Of a stretch of DNA of 64,000 nt, positions 42,428 to 51,820 are shown one piece after another. The notes below the pieces were generated by a model. The model had not been told where the DNA came from, ran no database searches, and saw only the letters and a list, made by a program, of their open reading frames with translations. The position numbers and the translations under genes were made by a program. Source of the DNA: Arthrobacter pascens (GTDB taxonomy: Bacteria; Actinomycetota; Actinomycetes; Actinomycetales; Micrococcaceae); contig NZ_JAUSXF010000001.1 of NCBI RefSeq assembly GCF_030816475.1, positions 3,658,001 through 3,722,000 on the forward strand. Direction: 5' to 3'. How positions within the stretch are numbered: the stretch's first letter is position 1; the number at the start of each line of letters is the position of its first letter.

Positions 42428-43012
42428 ATGGACTCCATGGCAAGACCTGTAATACACGACGCCTCACTGAGGGCCGAACTCCTCACTGCAACCGCGGACC
42501 TCGTGGACCGGGAGGGTCCTGCCCGCGTCACCCTTCGCGACGTCGCTACGGCTGCAGGGACGTCCACCACAGCCGTGTATTCACTGTTCGGCGGCAAATC
42601 GCAGCTGCTCACGGCAGTGGTCGATGACGGGTTCCGCTCGTTCCGCGACTCCCAGGCCGCGGCAGCCCCGGACGGACTGCGTGCACTGGGCCTGGCCTAC
42701 CGGACCTGGGCCCTGGAACACCAGGCCCTGTACCGGCTGATGTTCGGAGGCGCGCTGGCAGCTTACGTCGATTGCCGGCCGAGCCCCGATGCCGCTGCTG
42801 ATGCCATGAAGCCACTGATGGAAGCCGTCGCTGCGGCCCAGTCAGCCGGAGTCTTCCTGGTGGCTCCGGTGGAGGCCGCTGCCACGGCCATCTGGGGCCA
42901 GGTCCACGGCCTTGTCGGGCTGGAACTGGCGCAGGTCGGGTCCCCCGGAACCGACTGGGAGGCTGTCTATGAGTCAGCCTTGGACGCGGTGGCCAGAGGC
43001 TGGAGAGCCTGA
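42428..43012 (+). CDS. TetR/AcrR family regulator of the DUF4188 gene
   Basis: 194 residues from ATG 42428 (MDSMARPVIHDASLRAELL); ATG 42437 is the alternative. Upstream extension to 42347 would cross the operator and is unlikely. HTH RVTLRDVATAAGTSTTAVYSLFGGKSQLL and a C-terminal TetR_C-type helical domain (ALGLAYRTWALEHQALYRLMFGG). Likely binds the 13-bp repeats and represses itself and the DUF4188 gene. Confidence 0.9.
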   Translation: MDSMARPVIHDASLRAELLTATADLVDREGPARVTLRDVATAAGTSTTAVYSLFGGKSQLLTAVVDDGFRSFRDSQAAAAPDGLRALGLAYRTWALEHQALYRLMFGGALAAYVDCRPSPDAAADAMKPLMEAVAAAQSAGVFLVAPVEAAATAIWGQVHGLVGLELAQVGSPGTDWEAVYESALDAVARGWRA

Positions 43013-43035
43013 ACCGGGCCACCGCGCACAGCGGC

Positions 43036-43728
43036 CTACGCGTACACCTTCTCGAGGAAGTCGCCCCAGGCCTTGGCCGTGGCTTCCGGATCGCCGCTGC
43101 CGCTGAAATCGTGCACAGTCATCCCCACGGGCGCACCGAAGGAGTTCCGGCCGAAGAACCTGTACATCGCAGCGGACGTCCGCAGGCCCAGGAAGTGCTC
43201 GTTGGAGAAGTCCACTTCCCCGGAAAGCCGCCCCACGCCGTCGAGCTCCAACTCCACCCGCGAACCCTGCGCCGCTGATTCAACCCCGAGGGCCTTCTTC
43301 AGCTGCACGAATCCGTCCGGCCGCTGTGACGCCGCCGGGCCCTGGACGTCCGTGAAGACCACCGGCTTGCCGTCGAAGTACTTCAGATACTGGCCGAGGG
43401 TGTGCAGGTAGAACTCAGTGTGCTTGCTGGCGCCGTCGTACTGCTCGTCCCAGTTATCGGCGAAGATGCCACTGTGGACGTAGTGCAGGCGGGCCCGGCC
43501 GCCGTCGAGCGGCTCGAGAACGTGCTCCAGCTGGTTGAACCAGCCGTCCGGACCCTCCATCCGGGACACAAGGTGGGTGGGGTATTCCTTGACGGTCTGG
43601 ACGTCCGGCCACTGGTCAGTGGGGAACATCCAGCCCGCCGTCCCGTCGGTGATGGCCTCCCAGACGCGCTCGGGCGTGCCGGGCAGTTCGGTGTCATAGA
43701 CGATTTCGAATTCGCGGTTGTCAGTCAT
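43036..43728 (-). CDS. SRPBCC (AHSA1/START-like) domain protein
   Basis: 230 residues, AGGAGC upstream of ATG. Helix-grip fold opening FEIVYDTELPGTPERVWEAITDGTAGWMFPTDQ, then a second half (GRLSGEVDFSNEHFLGLRTSAAMYRFFGRN). Ligand unknown. Starts 11 nt after the ArsR-type regulator, the usual two-gene arrangement for this family. Confidence 0.88.
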   Translation of the reverse strand: MTDNREFEIVYDTELPGTPERVWEAITDGTAGWMFPTDQWPDVQTVKEYPTHLVSRMEGPDGWFNQLEHVLEPLDGGRARLHYVHSGIFADNWDEQYDGASKHTEFYLHTLGQYLKYFDGKPVVFTDVQGPAASQRPDGFVQLKKALGVESAAQGSRVELELDGVGRLSGEVDFSNEHFLGLRTSAAMYRFFGRNSFGAPVGMTVHDFSGSGDPEATAKAWGDFLEKVYA

Positions 43729-43739
43729 TGTCCTGCTCC

Positions 43740-44360
43740 TTAGGTGAGAGGGGTTTGTGGGGTGTCTTTGGGTACTGCCGGGGCCTTGAGGACAGGATGA
43801 AGCGCGACGACGAGGCGGTGCTTGCGCCCGGCGCCCGGCCCGCCGTCGTGATATTTGTCCACCAGGTGCGTGACGGCGACGGCGAGTTCCTCCGCGAAGG
43901 CGGCTCGGTCCGCCGCCGTGCGGAAGGTGATTTCGCCGTCGATGGCAAAGGTGGCCAGCTTCTGCCGGGCCGCGGCGGCCCCGGCAATCAGCTTGCCCAT
44001 CTCCTGCACCATCCTGCCTGCGAGCGCCAGCAGCCAGAAGGCCGAGAAGCGGTCCGAGAACCTGTGCGGGTCGGGCGCCACCGAGGCGAGCGCCACTGGC
44101 GAGATCAGGTAGGAGGCAGCAGTGGCCTGCAGGACACGTTCAGTGACGTTCCCTTTCCGCCGCTCCTCCACCAGCCGCACCAGCCCGTGGCGCTCCAGGG
44201 CTTTGAGGTGGTAGTTGACCTTTTGCCGTGGCAGGCCCACCTTCACTGACAGCTGGGTGGCAGAGCCCGGTTCGGCCAGCTCCTGGAGGATGCGGGTGCG
44301 GATCGGATCCAGGGACGCTTCCGCCGCGGCCGGGTCCTCAATCACTTCGATGTCCAACAT
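43740..44360 (-). CDS. ArsR-type (HTH_20) transcriptional regulator
   Basis: 206 residues. N-terminal winged helix (LDPIRTRILQELAEPGSATQLSVKVGLPRQKVNYHLKALERHGLVRLVEERRKGNVTERVLQA), then an effector-like C-terminal part of about 120 residues. No metal-binding Cys cluster, so a non-metal signal is expected. First gene of the pair with the SRPBCC protein, probably autoregulated through the repeat at 44369-44382. Confidence 0.88.
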   Translation of the reverse strand: MLDIEVIEDPAAAEASLDPIRTRILQELAEPGSATQLSVKVGLPRQKVNYHLKALERHGLVRLVEERRKGNVTERVLQATAASYLISPVALASVAPDPHRFSDRFSAFWLLALAGRMVQEMGKLIAGAAAARQKLATFAIDGEITFRTAADRAAFAEELAVAVTHLVDKYHDGGPGAGRKHRLVVALHPVLKAPAVPKDTPQTPLT

Positions 44361-44368
44361 GCTTCAAC

Positions 44369-44382
44369 TGTCGACCCCGACA
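44369..44382. promoter_or_regulatory. Candidate operator upstream of the ArsR-type gene
   Basis: TGTCG-ACCC-CGACA inverted repeat 9 bp upstream of the regulator start. A TTGACA-like -35 on the reverse strand (44396-44391) lies beside it. DNA from here to 44568 holds no gene; 44480-44535 contains imperfect repeats of GAGACGCC. Confidence 0.4.
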
Positions 44383-44568
44383 ACTTTATTTGTCAAGGAT
44401 GTTTTTACTGTCGGTTCCGCGAGTTCGCGGGAAGGGTTCCAGTTCGCCGGAACGATCCAGCGAACTCGCACCGCTGCGGCGATCTCGACGTCGAGTCGAG
44501 ACGCCAAGACGCCGAGACGGGAAGAGACGCCGAAGACCCGGGGAACCGCAAAGTAGAATGGACCGGTG

Positions 44569-45534
44569 ATGCAATCCCCCCTCCCCGTGCGCGACGGCGT
44601 CAACGCCACCCGCCTGCGCCTCCCGGAGGACGGCCCCTGGGCAACTGCGATGGACTACATGATGCACCGCTGGGGGCATATCGACCCGCAGGGCATCGAG
44701 GACAGATTCGACGCCGGCGAGATCGTGGGCGAGGGCGGAATCCCCCTCAACCGGGCCACAAAGCTCGAGGACCACACCTTCATCTGGTACTACCGCAGCC
44801 TTCCGCCCGAGACCCGGATCCCCGTTGAGCTGAGCATCCTGCACCAGGACGAGCACCTCCTGGTGGTGGACAAGCCCCACTTCCTGCCCACCACCCCCGG
44901 CGGCACCTACATCCAGGAATCGGCCCTGGTCCGGCTGCGGAACCAGCTGGGCCTGCCTGACCTGATCCCCATGCACCGCCTGGACCGAATGACAGCAGGA
45001 ATCCTGCTGCTCTCCACCAACCCGGAAACCCGCGGCAAGTACCAGGTCCTCTTCGAGAAGCGCCAGGTCCGGAAGGAATATGAGTGCGTTTCCGCCGCAG
45101 AGCCGGCGGCGGGGTATCCCGCCGTCGACTTCCCTGTAGTGGTCCGGAACCGGATGACCAAGTCCCGCAGCTACCTGCTGGCCGAAGTCATCGAGGGCGA
45201 GCCGAACGCGGAGACCCGCGTGGAACTGCTGGAAACGTTCGACGGCGGTGCTTCCGCCGCCGGTGCTTCCGTCGGCGCCGCGCGCCGTGGGCTGTACCGC
45301 CTTGAGCCGCACTCCGGGAAGACCCATCAGCTGCGGGTTCACATGGCCTCGCTGGGGCTCGGAATCGTGAACGATGCGTTCTATCCCGATCTGCTGGACA
45401 AGGCTCCGGATGACTACACCAGGCCGCTGCAGCTACTGGCCAGGGGCATCCGCTTTGTCGACCCCGTCTCGGGTAGGCCCGTGGAATACCGGAGCCGCCT
45501 GCAACTCAGCGAGGCTGCGCCCACACGGCGTTGA
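44569..45534 (+). CDS. RluA-family RNA pseudouridine synthase
   Basis: 321 residues from ATG 44569 (a GTG just before is the alternative). S4-like N terminus, then the catalytic domain with LLVVDKPHFLPTTPGG, catalytic Asp in MHRLDRMTAGILLLS, and EPHSGKTHQLRVHMASLG. Isomerises uridines in rRNA or tRNA; which ones is not predictable. A run of Ala/Ser-rich DNA repeats (GASAAGASVGAA) sits in a loop. The end overlaps the convergent macro-domain gene by 29 bp. Confidence 0.93.
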   Translation: MQSPLPVRDGVNATRLRLPEDGPWATAMDYMMHRWGHIDPQGIEDRFDAGEIVGEGGIPLNRATKLEDHTFIWYYRSLPPETRIPVELSILHQDEHLLVVDKPHFLPTTPGGTYIQESALVRLRNQLGLPDLIPMHRLDRMTAGILLLSTNPETRGKYQVLFEKRQVRKEYECVSAAEPAAGYPAVDFPVVVRNRMTKSRSYLLAEVIEGEPNAETRVELLETFDGGASAAGASVGAARRGLYRLEPHSGKTHQLRVHMASLGLGIVNDAFYPDLLDKAPDDYTRPLQLLARGIRFVDPVSGRPVEYRSRLQLSEAAPTRR

Positions 45535-46036
45535 AGGCTGCCTCCATTTCGGGACTGAACAGCACAAATTCCACCAGCTCCAACTCGCTCCCGGGATGGG
45601 AGGCAGCAAACCCGTTGACGGCGTCGAGCGCGGCCTCCGCCACCTGCCGCCCGGCCCAGCCATAAGCCCCGCCGCCTACGGCTGGAAATGCAAGCGAACG
45701 GGCCCCCAATGAATCCGCCAGGCGCAGGCTTTCGCTGAAACACGAGACCAGGAGCGCCCTGTTGGTCTGCCCGGCGTGGCGGTTCGGCCCCACGGTGTGA
45801 ATGACCCAGCGCGCCGGGAGCCGGAAGCCCGGTGTGGCGACGGCGGCGCCGGCCGCGAGCCCGTGGGGCAGGTCCCGCGCGCGGAGTTCCCTGCATGCGG
45901 CCAGCAGTTCGGGTCCCGCCGCCCGGTGGATGGCCCCGTCCACCCCGGCCCCACCCAGCAAACCGGAGTTGGCCGCGTTCACGATCGCGTCCACGGCACG
46001 GGTGGTAATGTCGCCCTGGATAATCCGGGTCCGCAT
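45506..46036 (-). CDS. Macro-domain protein (ADP-ribose/O-acetyl-ADP-ribose hydrolase-like)
   Basis: 176 residues from ATG 46036; the frame continues upstream without conserved sequence. Typical MacroD/YmdB order: IIQGDITTRAVDAIVNAANSGLLGGAGVDGAIHRAAGPEL, then WVIHTVGPN and SLAFPAVGGGAYGW. Removes ADP-ribose from proteins or deacetylates O-acetyl-ADP-ribose. The NAAN and GGGVDGAI-type active-site residues are intact. Confidence 0.93.
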   Translation of the reverse strand: MRTRIIQGDITTRAVDAIVNAANSGLLGGAGVDGAIHRAAGPELLAACRELRARDLPHGLAAGAAVATPGFRLPARWVIHTVGPNRHAGQTNRALLVSCFSESLRLADSLGARSLAFPAVGGGAYGWAGRQVAEAALDAVNGFAASHPGSELELVEFVLFSPEMEAAFNAVWAQPR

Positions 46037-46165
46037 GCCGACAGTCTCCCACCGGCAGCCTCTGGATGACAGGCCGGAGCAGGAATATCCTGTGGGTATC
46101 CGCTGTCCTGCCTGGAAGGTTCCGCAAAGGCTTCCGCTGCAGCCGGCGCGAGGTGAGGACGCCCC

Positions 46166-46822
46166 ATGGACACGCTCATCGAAATCCCCGGTGACCGCAC
46201 GGCCGCCAACTTCGCCTACGCAGCGGCCGGACTTGGCGTGATAGGCGTTGGGACGCTGGCTGCCATGTATGCCATTGAAGTACCGCGGAACGGGCCGTAC
46301 ATCTTCGGCACCATCAATGACGCAACAGGCGGGGTCTTCAGCCTGGTGGTCATCCCCGTGATCCTCCAGGTCCACCGGCGGCTGCCCCCATCACCGGGCT
46401 CCGAGGCCGGGAAGTGGCTGGTGGTAACAGCTTGCGCCGCAGGGTCTGCCAGTTCCTTCCTCCTGGTCTTCAAGCAGCTCGATTTCGGTGTGTCGACAGG
46501 CATCAGCATGGGTGCCATGGCGGTCCAGGCAGGCTGGTTCCTACTGGCCCACCGGGCACTGCTCAAGAACGGAGGCTATCCCCGCCGGCTTGCACGGCTG
46601 GACAAGCTCATCGGCGGGGCGCTTCTGGTTGGCCTGCCCTTCGCCGGGCTTGCCTTCGCGGAACAGGCTCCCGGCTGGATCCGCTGGGGCATCGGCGGAG
46701 CCGGCTTCGCACTGGGCGCCACGGCCTGGGCCGCGTGGCCGTACTGGTATTACCTGGCCGCCCGGCACCTCAGCCAGGCTCCGTCAACGGAAGCGGCGCC
46801 CGGCATTTTCCGTAAAGCCTGA
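46166..46822 (+). CDS. Seven-helix membrane protein, function unknown
   Basis: 218 residues, not recognised as a named family. About six to seven membrane helices (AAGLGVIGVGTLAAMYAI, GVFSLVVIPVILQV, WLVVTACAAGSASSFLLVF, ISMGAMAVQAGWFLLAH, LIGGALLVGLPFAGLAF, WGIGGAGFALGATAWAAWPYWYYL). GAGG precedes the ATG. Independent of neighbours; 71 bp with a hairpin follow. Confidence 0.75.
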   Translation: MDTLIEIPGDRTAANFAYAAAGLGVIGVGTLAAMYAIEVPRNGPYIFGTINDATGGVFSLVVIPVILQVHRRLPPSPGSEAGKWLVVTACAAGSASSFLLVFKQLDFGVSTGISMGAMAVQAGWFLLAHRALLKNGGYPRRLARLDKLIGGALLVGLPFAGLAFAEQAPGWIRWGIGGAGFALGATAWAAWPYWYYLAARHLSQAPSTEAAPGIFRKA

Positions 46823-46825
46823 CCC

Positions 46826-46847
46826 CGCCAGGCACCGGCTCCTGGCG
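46826..46847 (+). terminator. Hairpin after the membrane-protein gene
   Basis: CGCCAGG (46826-46832) pairs with CCTGGCG (46841-46847) around an 8-nt loop, starting 3 nt after the stop. Confidence 0.4.
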
Positions 46848-46911
46848 CCCCGACTTCTGCACCGGCAGGCCAGCCCGAGCCGCCTGCAGGAAAGTGCGGT
46901 ACCTTGTGGCC

Positions 46912-47529
46912 ATGGACTTTGGCAACGCCGACAGCTGGGGGGCGGCGATCTATTTCTGGATCATCCCCCTGGTGCTCGGCGACGCCATCTTCCCGCCTGT
47001 TCCGTCCGAAATGGTCGTGATCACCGGCGGAGCACTCTCGGCGGACGGCCGGGCCAATGTGTTTTTGGTGGCTCTCCTCGCCGCAGCGGCATCCTGGATC
47101 GGGGACATGGTGGTGTTCCAGCTGTTCAAGCGCCGCCTCAGCCACGTGCTGGACCGCTGGCGCTGGGGCCGGAAACTCCACAGCGGCATCCATCTGGCTA
47201 TTGCCCGGGCCGGACGCTCCTCCACGTACGGGACGATCATCGGCGCAAGGTTTCTCCCCGGCGGGAGGCTGGCTACCTCGGCAGCGGCAGGGATCGCGGA
47301 CGTTTCGGTCCGTGGCTACAGCCTCTGCGCCGGCCTTGGCGCACTGTTATGGGCAACCTGGCTGGTGGGGCTGGGCTTCTTCACCGGGTCCGCCACGAAG
47401 CTCCCGTTCTGGGCCAGCTCCCTGATCGGGGTGGCGGCGGGACTGCTGATCGGCATTGGCGTCGGTGTCATCGTGACGCGCCGACGCGGTAGCCGTTCGC
47501 CGGTGGACGAGCCTGGCGGGCCGGCCTGA
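46912..47529 (+). CDS. DedA-family membrane protein
   Basis: 205 residues from ATG 46912; a GTG at 46894 in the same frame is possible. DedA/SNARE-associated pattern: IIPLVLGDAIFPPVPSEMVVITGG, AAASWIGDMVVFQLFKRRL, then GARFLPGGRLATSAAAGIADVSVRGY, the conserved re-entrant regions with Glu/Arg. Members move polyprenyl phosphate or phospholipids across the membrane. Four to five helices and an Arg-rich cytoplasmic end. Confidence 0.87.
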   Translation: MDFGNADSWGAAIYFWIIPLVLGDAIFPPVPSEMVVITGGALSADGRANVFLVALLAAAASWIGDMVVFQLFKRRLSHVLDRWRWGRKLHSGIHLAIARAGRSSTYGTIIGARFLPGGRLATSAAAGIADVSVRGYSLCAGLGALLWATWLVGLGFFTGSATKLPFWASSLIGVAAGLLIGIGVGVIVTRRRGSRSPVDEPGGPA

Positions 47530-47562
47530 ATTCCTGACCGGCCGGAGCCGGGTCTATGGAGC

Positions 47563-47868
47563 CTAAACGGGCGCCCAGCGGCCGCGGTTGCGGCGGAGCA
47601 CCATGAGTGAGCCTGTCAGCGCAACGCGTTCGACGGCGTCGCGCATCATCGCTGCCGACTCACGCGCCTGCTGATTCTCACCTTGGTACTCCGTGGGCTC
47701 CACCAGGAACCGCAGGTTCAGCTGCGGCACGCCGCCGGCAAGCTCCAGCCTGTTGGACTCCACGTGATGCCGCGTCCCCAGCGCCTCCACGGCGGCAGCC
47801 ATCACCGATTCGGGCGGGTTGCCGGGTTTCAATCCGGTGATCTTCAGTCGGGTCTGGAACGAAGGCAT
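47563..47868 (-). CDS. Hypothetical protein
   Basis: 101 residues, not recognised. Reads MPSFQTRLKITGLKPGNPPESVMAAAVEALG, then a strand pair LELAGGVPQLNLRFLVEP and a helix EYQGENQQARESAAMMRDAVERV ending in a basic LRRNRGRW. Probably an alpha/beta ferredoxin-like single domain. Convergent with the DedA gene. Confidence 0.7.
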   Translation of the reverse strand: MPSFQTRLKITGLKPGNPPESVMAAAVEALGTRHHVESNRLELAGGVPQLNLRFLVEPTEYQGENQQARESAAMMRDAVERVALTGSLMVLRRNRGRWAPV

Positions 47869-47914
47869 GCCGTCAACCTTATCCCGGCAGCTGCCTGGTC
47901 CCCGAAGCCCTGAA

Positions 47915-48005
47915 ACGCTCTCTCACACCCTGCAGGAAAACCACAAGCGCTCCCTCACCGGGTGAGAGAGCGCTTGGGAAAAACCCACAGGAGGTGAGAG
48001 AGCGT
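47915..48005. repeat. Nested inverted repeats (four copies of GTGAGAGAGCG) at the ppc 3' end
   Basis: Outer pair: ACGCTCTCTCAC (47915-47926) with GTGAGAGAGCGT (47994-48005), exact. Inner pair: 47944-47959 with 47961-47976, 16-bp arms with one mismatch that becomes a G-U pair in the ppc transcript. The outer arm ends 6 nt from the ppc stop. Acts as terminator at least, but the four-copy design exceeds what termination needs. Confidence 0.7.
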
Positions 48006-48010
48006 CGTGG

Positions 48011-50830
48011 CTAGCCGGTGTTGCGCAGGCCGGCGGCTACCCCGTTGACGGTGATGAGCATGGCGCGCTGGAGCCGTTCGTCGATCTCAGCCCCGCTGAT
48101 GCTTCCGTCCCGGGCACCCTCGGCGCGGATGCGGCGCAGCAACTCGACCTGGAGGTAGCTGATGGGGTCCAGGTACTGGTCACGGATCTCAAGCGAGCGC
48201 TTGAGCGTGGGCTGGGCGTCGAGGAGCAGGTTTTCACCGGTAAGGTTCTGGATCTCGCTGACGGTGAGCTCATATTCCTCGCGGATGGTCCGGAAGATGC
48301 GGTGCAGCTCCTCCGGAACCAGGGTGGCCACGTAGTACCCCGCGATGTCCAGATCCGTCTTGGCCAGCGTCATCTCCACGTTGGATAGCACCGAGCGGAA
48401 GAAGTGCCAGTTGTCCATCATCTCCACCAGCTGGGCCGAATGTCCGGCCTCGCGGGCAGCCCTCAGGCCCGAGCCCACGCCGAACCAGCCGGGCACGATC
48501 TGCCGTGACTGGGTCCAGCCAAAGACCCACGGGATGGCGCGCAGCCCCTCGAGACCGGCCCCCGAGTCAGGGCGCTTGGACGGACGCGAGCCGATATTCA
48601 GCGATCCCAGCTGCTCCACAGGAGTGGACGCCACGAAATAAGCCGGCAGGTCGGGGTCATCGATCAGCTTGCGGTAGCGGTCAAACGCGCCGTCGGAAAT
48701 GATCTCCATGACGTGCCCGTACCGTTCGCGCTGGTCCTCCGACGTACGCGGGCTGCGGTGCAGGGCAGATCCCTGGAGCACGGCCGCCAGGGAAAGCTCC
48801 AGGTTTTCCCGGGCGAGCTCCGGCAGCGAGTACTTGTCCGAGATGACCTCGCCCTGCTCGGTGAATTTGATTTCACCTTCCAGCACGCCGTTCGGCTGGG
48901 CCATGATGGCGTCGTACGTGGGACCGCCGCCACGGCCCACGGACCCGCCGCGGCCGTGGAACAGGCGCACCCGGACCCCGTGCTTGGCCGCCACGTCGCG
49001 CAGCTTCCGCTGCGTCTTGTGGATTTCCCATTGGCTGGTCATCACGCCGGATTCCTTGTTCGAATCCGAGTAGCCCAGCATGACTTCCTGGACGTCGCCA
49101 CGCAGGCGCACCAGCTCACGGTAGGACGGATCGGAGAGCAGCTGGTCGACAATTTCCGCTGAGGCCCGCAGCTCCTCCACGGTCTCCAGCAGCGGCGCGA
49201 ACCCGATCCTGGCGTAAGGGGTTTCGGCGAACAGGTTCACCAGCCCGGCCTCGCGGGCCAGGACCGCGGCGGCCAGGACGTCGTCCGCGCCCCGGGTCAT
49301 GGAGATGATGTAGGTCTCGATGACGTCAGGACCGTAGGTGCGCAGGGCGCGCCGGATCTCGCGGAAGACGTCGTACGTACCGTCCGCGACGCCGTCGAGC
49401 TTGATCGGGTGCCCGGACAGCGGACGGCGCGAGGCCAGCTCGGACCCCAACACCTCAAACCGCTCCGCGCGGCTTAGTTCGGCGTACCGGAGGCCGGGGC
49501 CGCCCAGCCGGTCCATGAGCTGTCCGACGGCGTCGTGGTGGTGGTCGGCGTGTTCGCGGATGTCCAGGGTGGCCAGGTGCAGGCCGAAGGAGGCCACCGC
49601 CCGACGGACACGGGCCAGGGCGCCGTCGGCAACGAGCGACGCCGAGTGGTTGCGGAGGGACAGCTCCAGCAGTTCGAGGTCGGCCAGGAGTTCGTCGGTG
49701 GCGTTGTAGTCGCGGCCGTGCTCGTGGGAGGAACCGGAGGCCACCCGCTTGCCGGTGTTGATGAGCTTGGCTTTGATGCAGGTCAGCTTGAGCCGGTAGG
49801 GCTCCTGGGCATTGAGCTCCAGCACCCTGCGTTCGAGGCCCGGCAGCTTTTTCAGGTCGGCGTCGATTGAATCCAGGAGTTGCTTGTCCGCACCGGCCAG
49901 CGCTGTGGAGTTGGACAGGATGGAGATCAGTTCATCGACCATGCCGATGCTGATCCGCACGGCGTGCTGGTTCTGTATCTGAAGGATCTCCCGCGTGACG
50001 GCGGCGGTGACGTTGGGGTTGCCGTCGCGGTCCCCGCCGATCCAGGAACCGAACCGGATGGGGGCGTTCTGCGAGGCGAGGCTCACGCCGTGTTCGCCGA
50101 GCAGTTCGGACAGTTCGGCCAGCATCTCCGGCATGGCGTCGGTAAGGATGCTGCCGAGGTAGTAGATGGCGTTGCGGGCCTCGTCCACGGGAGTGGGCCG
50201 GACCTGGCGGAGTTCGTCGGTCTGCCACATCTGGTCGATGATCTCGGAGAGCTGACGGTCCTGGCGGCGGCGGGCAGTGGTGCCTTCCTTCGTGGGCTGG
50301 GCCAGCACGTCGGAGAGTTTGCGTATCTTGTCCAGCACCGAACGCCTGGAGGCTTCGGTGGGGTGAGCAGTGAAAATGGGCCGGACATCCAGCCCGTTGA
50401 CCACCTCCTGCAGCACGGCGGGCCCTGCCTGTCCGGCGATGTCAGTCACCGCCTTGGCCAGCCAGCCGTCCTTCTCCTGCCTGGTCCGCAGGCCCCGCAC
50501 GCGGTGGACCTGCTCAGCCGCGTTGGCAAGGTGGAAGTAGAAGGCAAAAGCGCGGACCAGGTCGGTTGCCTGCTCAATGGGCAGGGAGCCCAGCAGCTCA
50601 CGGACCTGGGCGACGACGTCGTGCGCGCTCCACGGCCCGGTAGCGTGCGCGCCGCCCCGGGCCGCCTCTTTTGACTCCTTGGTGAGGAGCCGGACCTGTT
50701 CCACGAGGTCCAGGAGCTCCGGTCCGTGCTGGCGCACCAGGGATTCCCCCAGCAGGGTGGAAACGCGCCGGACGTCCGCCCTCAGTTCGGAGGCGAGGTC
50801 GGTTCCGGAATTTATTGCAGTGTCAGCCAT
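48011..50830 (-). CDS. ppc: Phosphoenolpyruvate carboxylase
   Basis: 939 residues from ATG 50830 ([17 protein letters not shown]). Adds bicarbonate to PEP giving oxaloacetate, refilling the TCA cycle. Catalytic His156 in [12 protein letters not shown], Lys in [10 protein letters not shown], the glycine loop [14 protein letters not shown], and the invariant C-terminal Asn-Thr-Gly. Allosteric C-terminal helices present. Complements pckG at the other end of the window. Upstream 50831-50975 contains its promoter region and no gene. Confidence 0.97.
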   Translation of the reverse strand: MADTAINSGTDLASELRADVRRVSTLLGESLVRQHGPELLDLVEQVRLLTKESKEAARGGAHATGPWSAHDVVAQVRELLGSLPIEQATDLVRAFAFYFHLANAAEQVHRVRGLRTRQEKDGWLAKAVTDIAGQAGPAVLQEVVNGLDVRPIFTAHPTEASRRSVLDKIRKLSDVLAQPTKEGTTARRRQDRQLSEIIDQMWQTDELRQVRPTPVDEARNAIYYLGSILTDAMPEMLAELSELLGEHGVSLASQNAPIRFGSWIGGDRDGNPNVTAAVTREILQIQNQHAVRISIGMVDELISILSNSTALAGADKQLLDSIDADLKKLPGLERRVLELNAQEPYRLKLTCIKAKLINTGKRVASGSSHEHGRDYNATDELLADLELLELSLRNHSASLVADGALARVRRAVASFGLHLATLDIREHADHHHDAVGQLMDRLGGPGLRYAELSRAERFEVLGSELASRRPLSGHPIKLDGVADGTYDVFREIRRALRTYGPDVIETYIISMTRGADDVLAAAVLAREAGLVNLFAETPYARIGFAPLLETVEELRASAEIVDQLLSDPSYRELVRLRGDVQEVMLGYSDSNKESGVMTSQWEIHKTQRKLRDVAAKHGVRVRLFHGRGGSVGRGGGPTYDAIMAQPNGVLEGEIKFTEQGEVISDKYSLPELARENLELSLAAVLQGSALHRSPRTSEDQRERYGHVMEIISDGAFDRYRKLIDDPDLPAYFVASTPVEQLGSLNIGSRPSKRPDSGAGLEGLRAIPWVFGWTQSRQIVPGWFGVGSGLRAAREAGHSAQLVEMMDNWHFFRSVLSNVEMTLAKTDLDIAGYYVATLVPEELHRIFRTIREEYELTVSEIQNLTGENLLLDAQPTLKRSLEIRDQYLDPISYLQVELLRRIRAEGARDGSISGAEIDERLQRAMLITVNGVAAGLRNTG

Positions 50831-50975
50831 GGAAACTATCTTTCGAGGGTTCGGACTCGGCTCGTACACTGCGCTGGATACTGTGAGCCACGTTACTAGC
50901 TAAAGATGCTACCCGCAGGGGGCCGCTGCCGGGGAATCCGTCTCAGATAGTGTGACGACGGCCCTGTCACCAGCA

Positions 50976-51656
50976 TCAGCGGACGATCTTGAAATTGAAC
51001 TCGACTGTTCCCAGCACGCCCCACAGCCGCAGCCAGGCCGGCATCATCATCTCAGCGCCGCGGGCGGAGGTGATGTCACCCAGGTCGATAATGTCACGGT
51101 GCCCCAGGGCCTCCAAAAGCTCAGTGACCACCGTCTTGGCGCCGGCGTCGTCGCCGGACACAAAAACCGAATGGTCCCCGCCCGCAAGCCTCCCGGGATC
51201 CACCATCAGCCCGGCGTTCATCGTGTTGAGCGTCTTGACCACCCTGGCATCAGGAAACGCACCCTGGATCCGTTCTCCAAGGCTGTCCGTGTTCACGGGA
51301 TTCAGCACCGGCGGCATGCCCTGGGAAGAATCGAGGGCGTTGGATACGTCAACGAGCACTTTGCCGGCCAGGTTGGCGGACCCAGCCAAACTCAGTGCGG
51401 CGAGTGCCCCTGCCCCTTTTGTCGCGTTCACTACGAGTTCAGCCTCGTCGGCAGCATCCGCAAAGGTTTCCAGGGGGATGTGCTGGTTCGCGGCATGCCA
51501 TTCGCTGAAGGGCTGGGCTCCCGTGGCGGCCGGTCCGCTGCGGCCCAATGTGGCCTGCGGATCCCTCGTGCCAAGGACCACGTCGTGCCCGATTCCGGAC
51601 AGTGCGCCCGCCAGGGTCCGGCCTACGGTTCCCGTGCCAAGGACCGCGATTTTCAT
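50976..51656 (-). CDS. NADPH-dependent F420 reductase-like oxidoreductase
   Basis: 226 residues from ATG 51656. Short Rossmann protein: IAVLGTGTVGRTLAGALSGIGHDVVLGTRDPQ (GxGxxG then TRDP for NADPH), VNATKGAGALAAL, VLVDVSNALD, VVKTLNTMNAGLMVDP. This matches the F420-dependent NADP reductase (NpdG/Fno) and DUF-type NAD(P)-binding family common in Actinobacteria; without F420 genes nearby the partner is uncertain. Confidence 0.85.
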   Translation of the reverse strand: MKIAVLGTGTVGRTLAGALSGIGHDVVLGTRDPQATLGRSGPAATGAQPFSEWHAANQHIPLETFADAADEAELVVNATKGAGALAALSLAGSANLAGKVLVDVSNALDSSQGMPPVLNPVNTDSLGERIQGAFPDARVVKTLNTMNAGLMVDPGRLAGGDHSVFVSGDDAGAKTVVTELLEALGHRDIIDLGDITSARGAEMMMPAWLRLWGVLGTVEFNFKIVR

Positions 51657-51820
51657 GGCTACTCTTTTCAGCTGGTGATGTGGCAGGTCTACGCCGGTTC
51701 CGACGTTACTCCCCGTCGGCCTCAAGGCAAGCGAGGAACGGCGGCAGGCTATGGTCAGGGGTGGAATGAACGGAGCGCCGGCAGGGTTGAAGCGGGCACT
51801 GCAGAAACCATGGAGGAATC

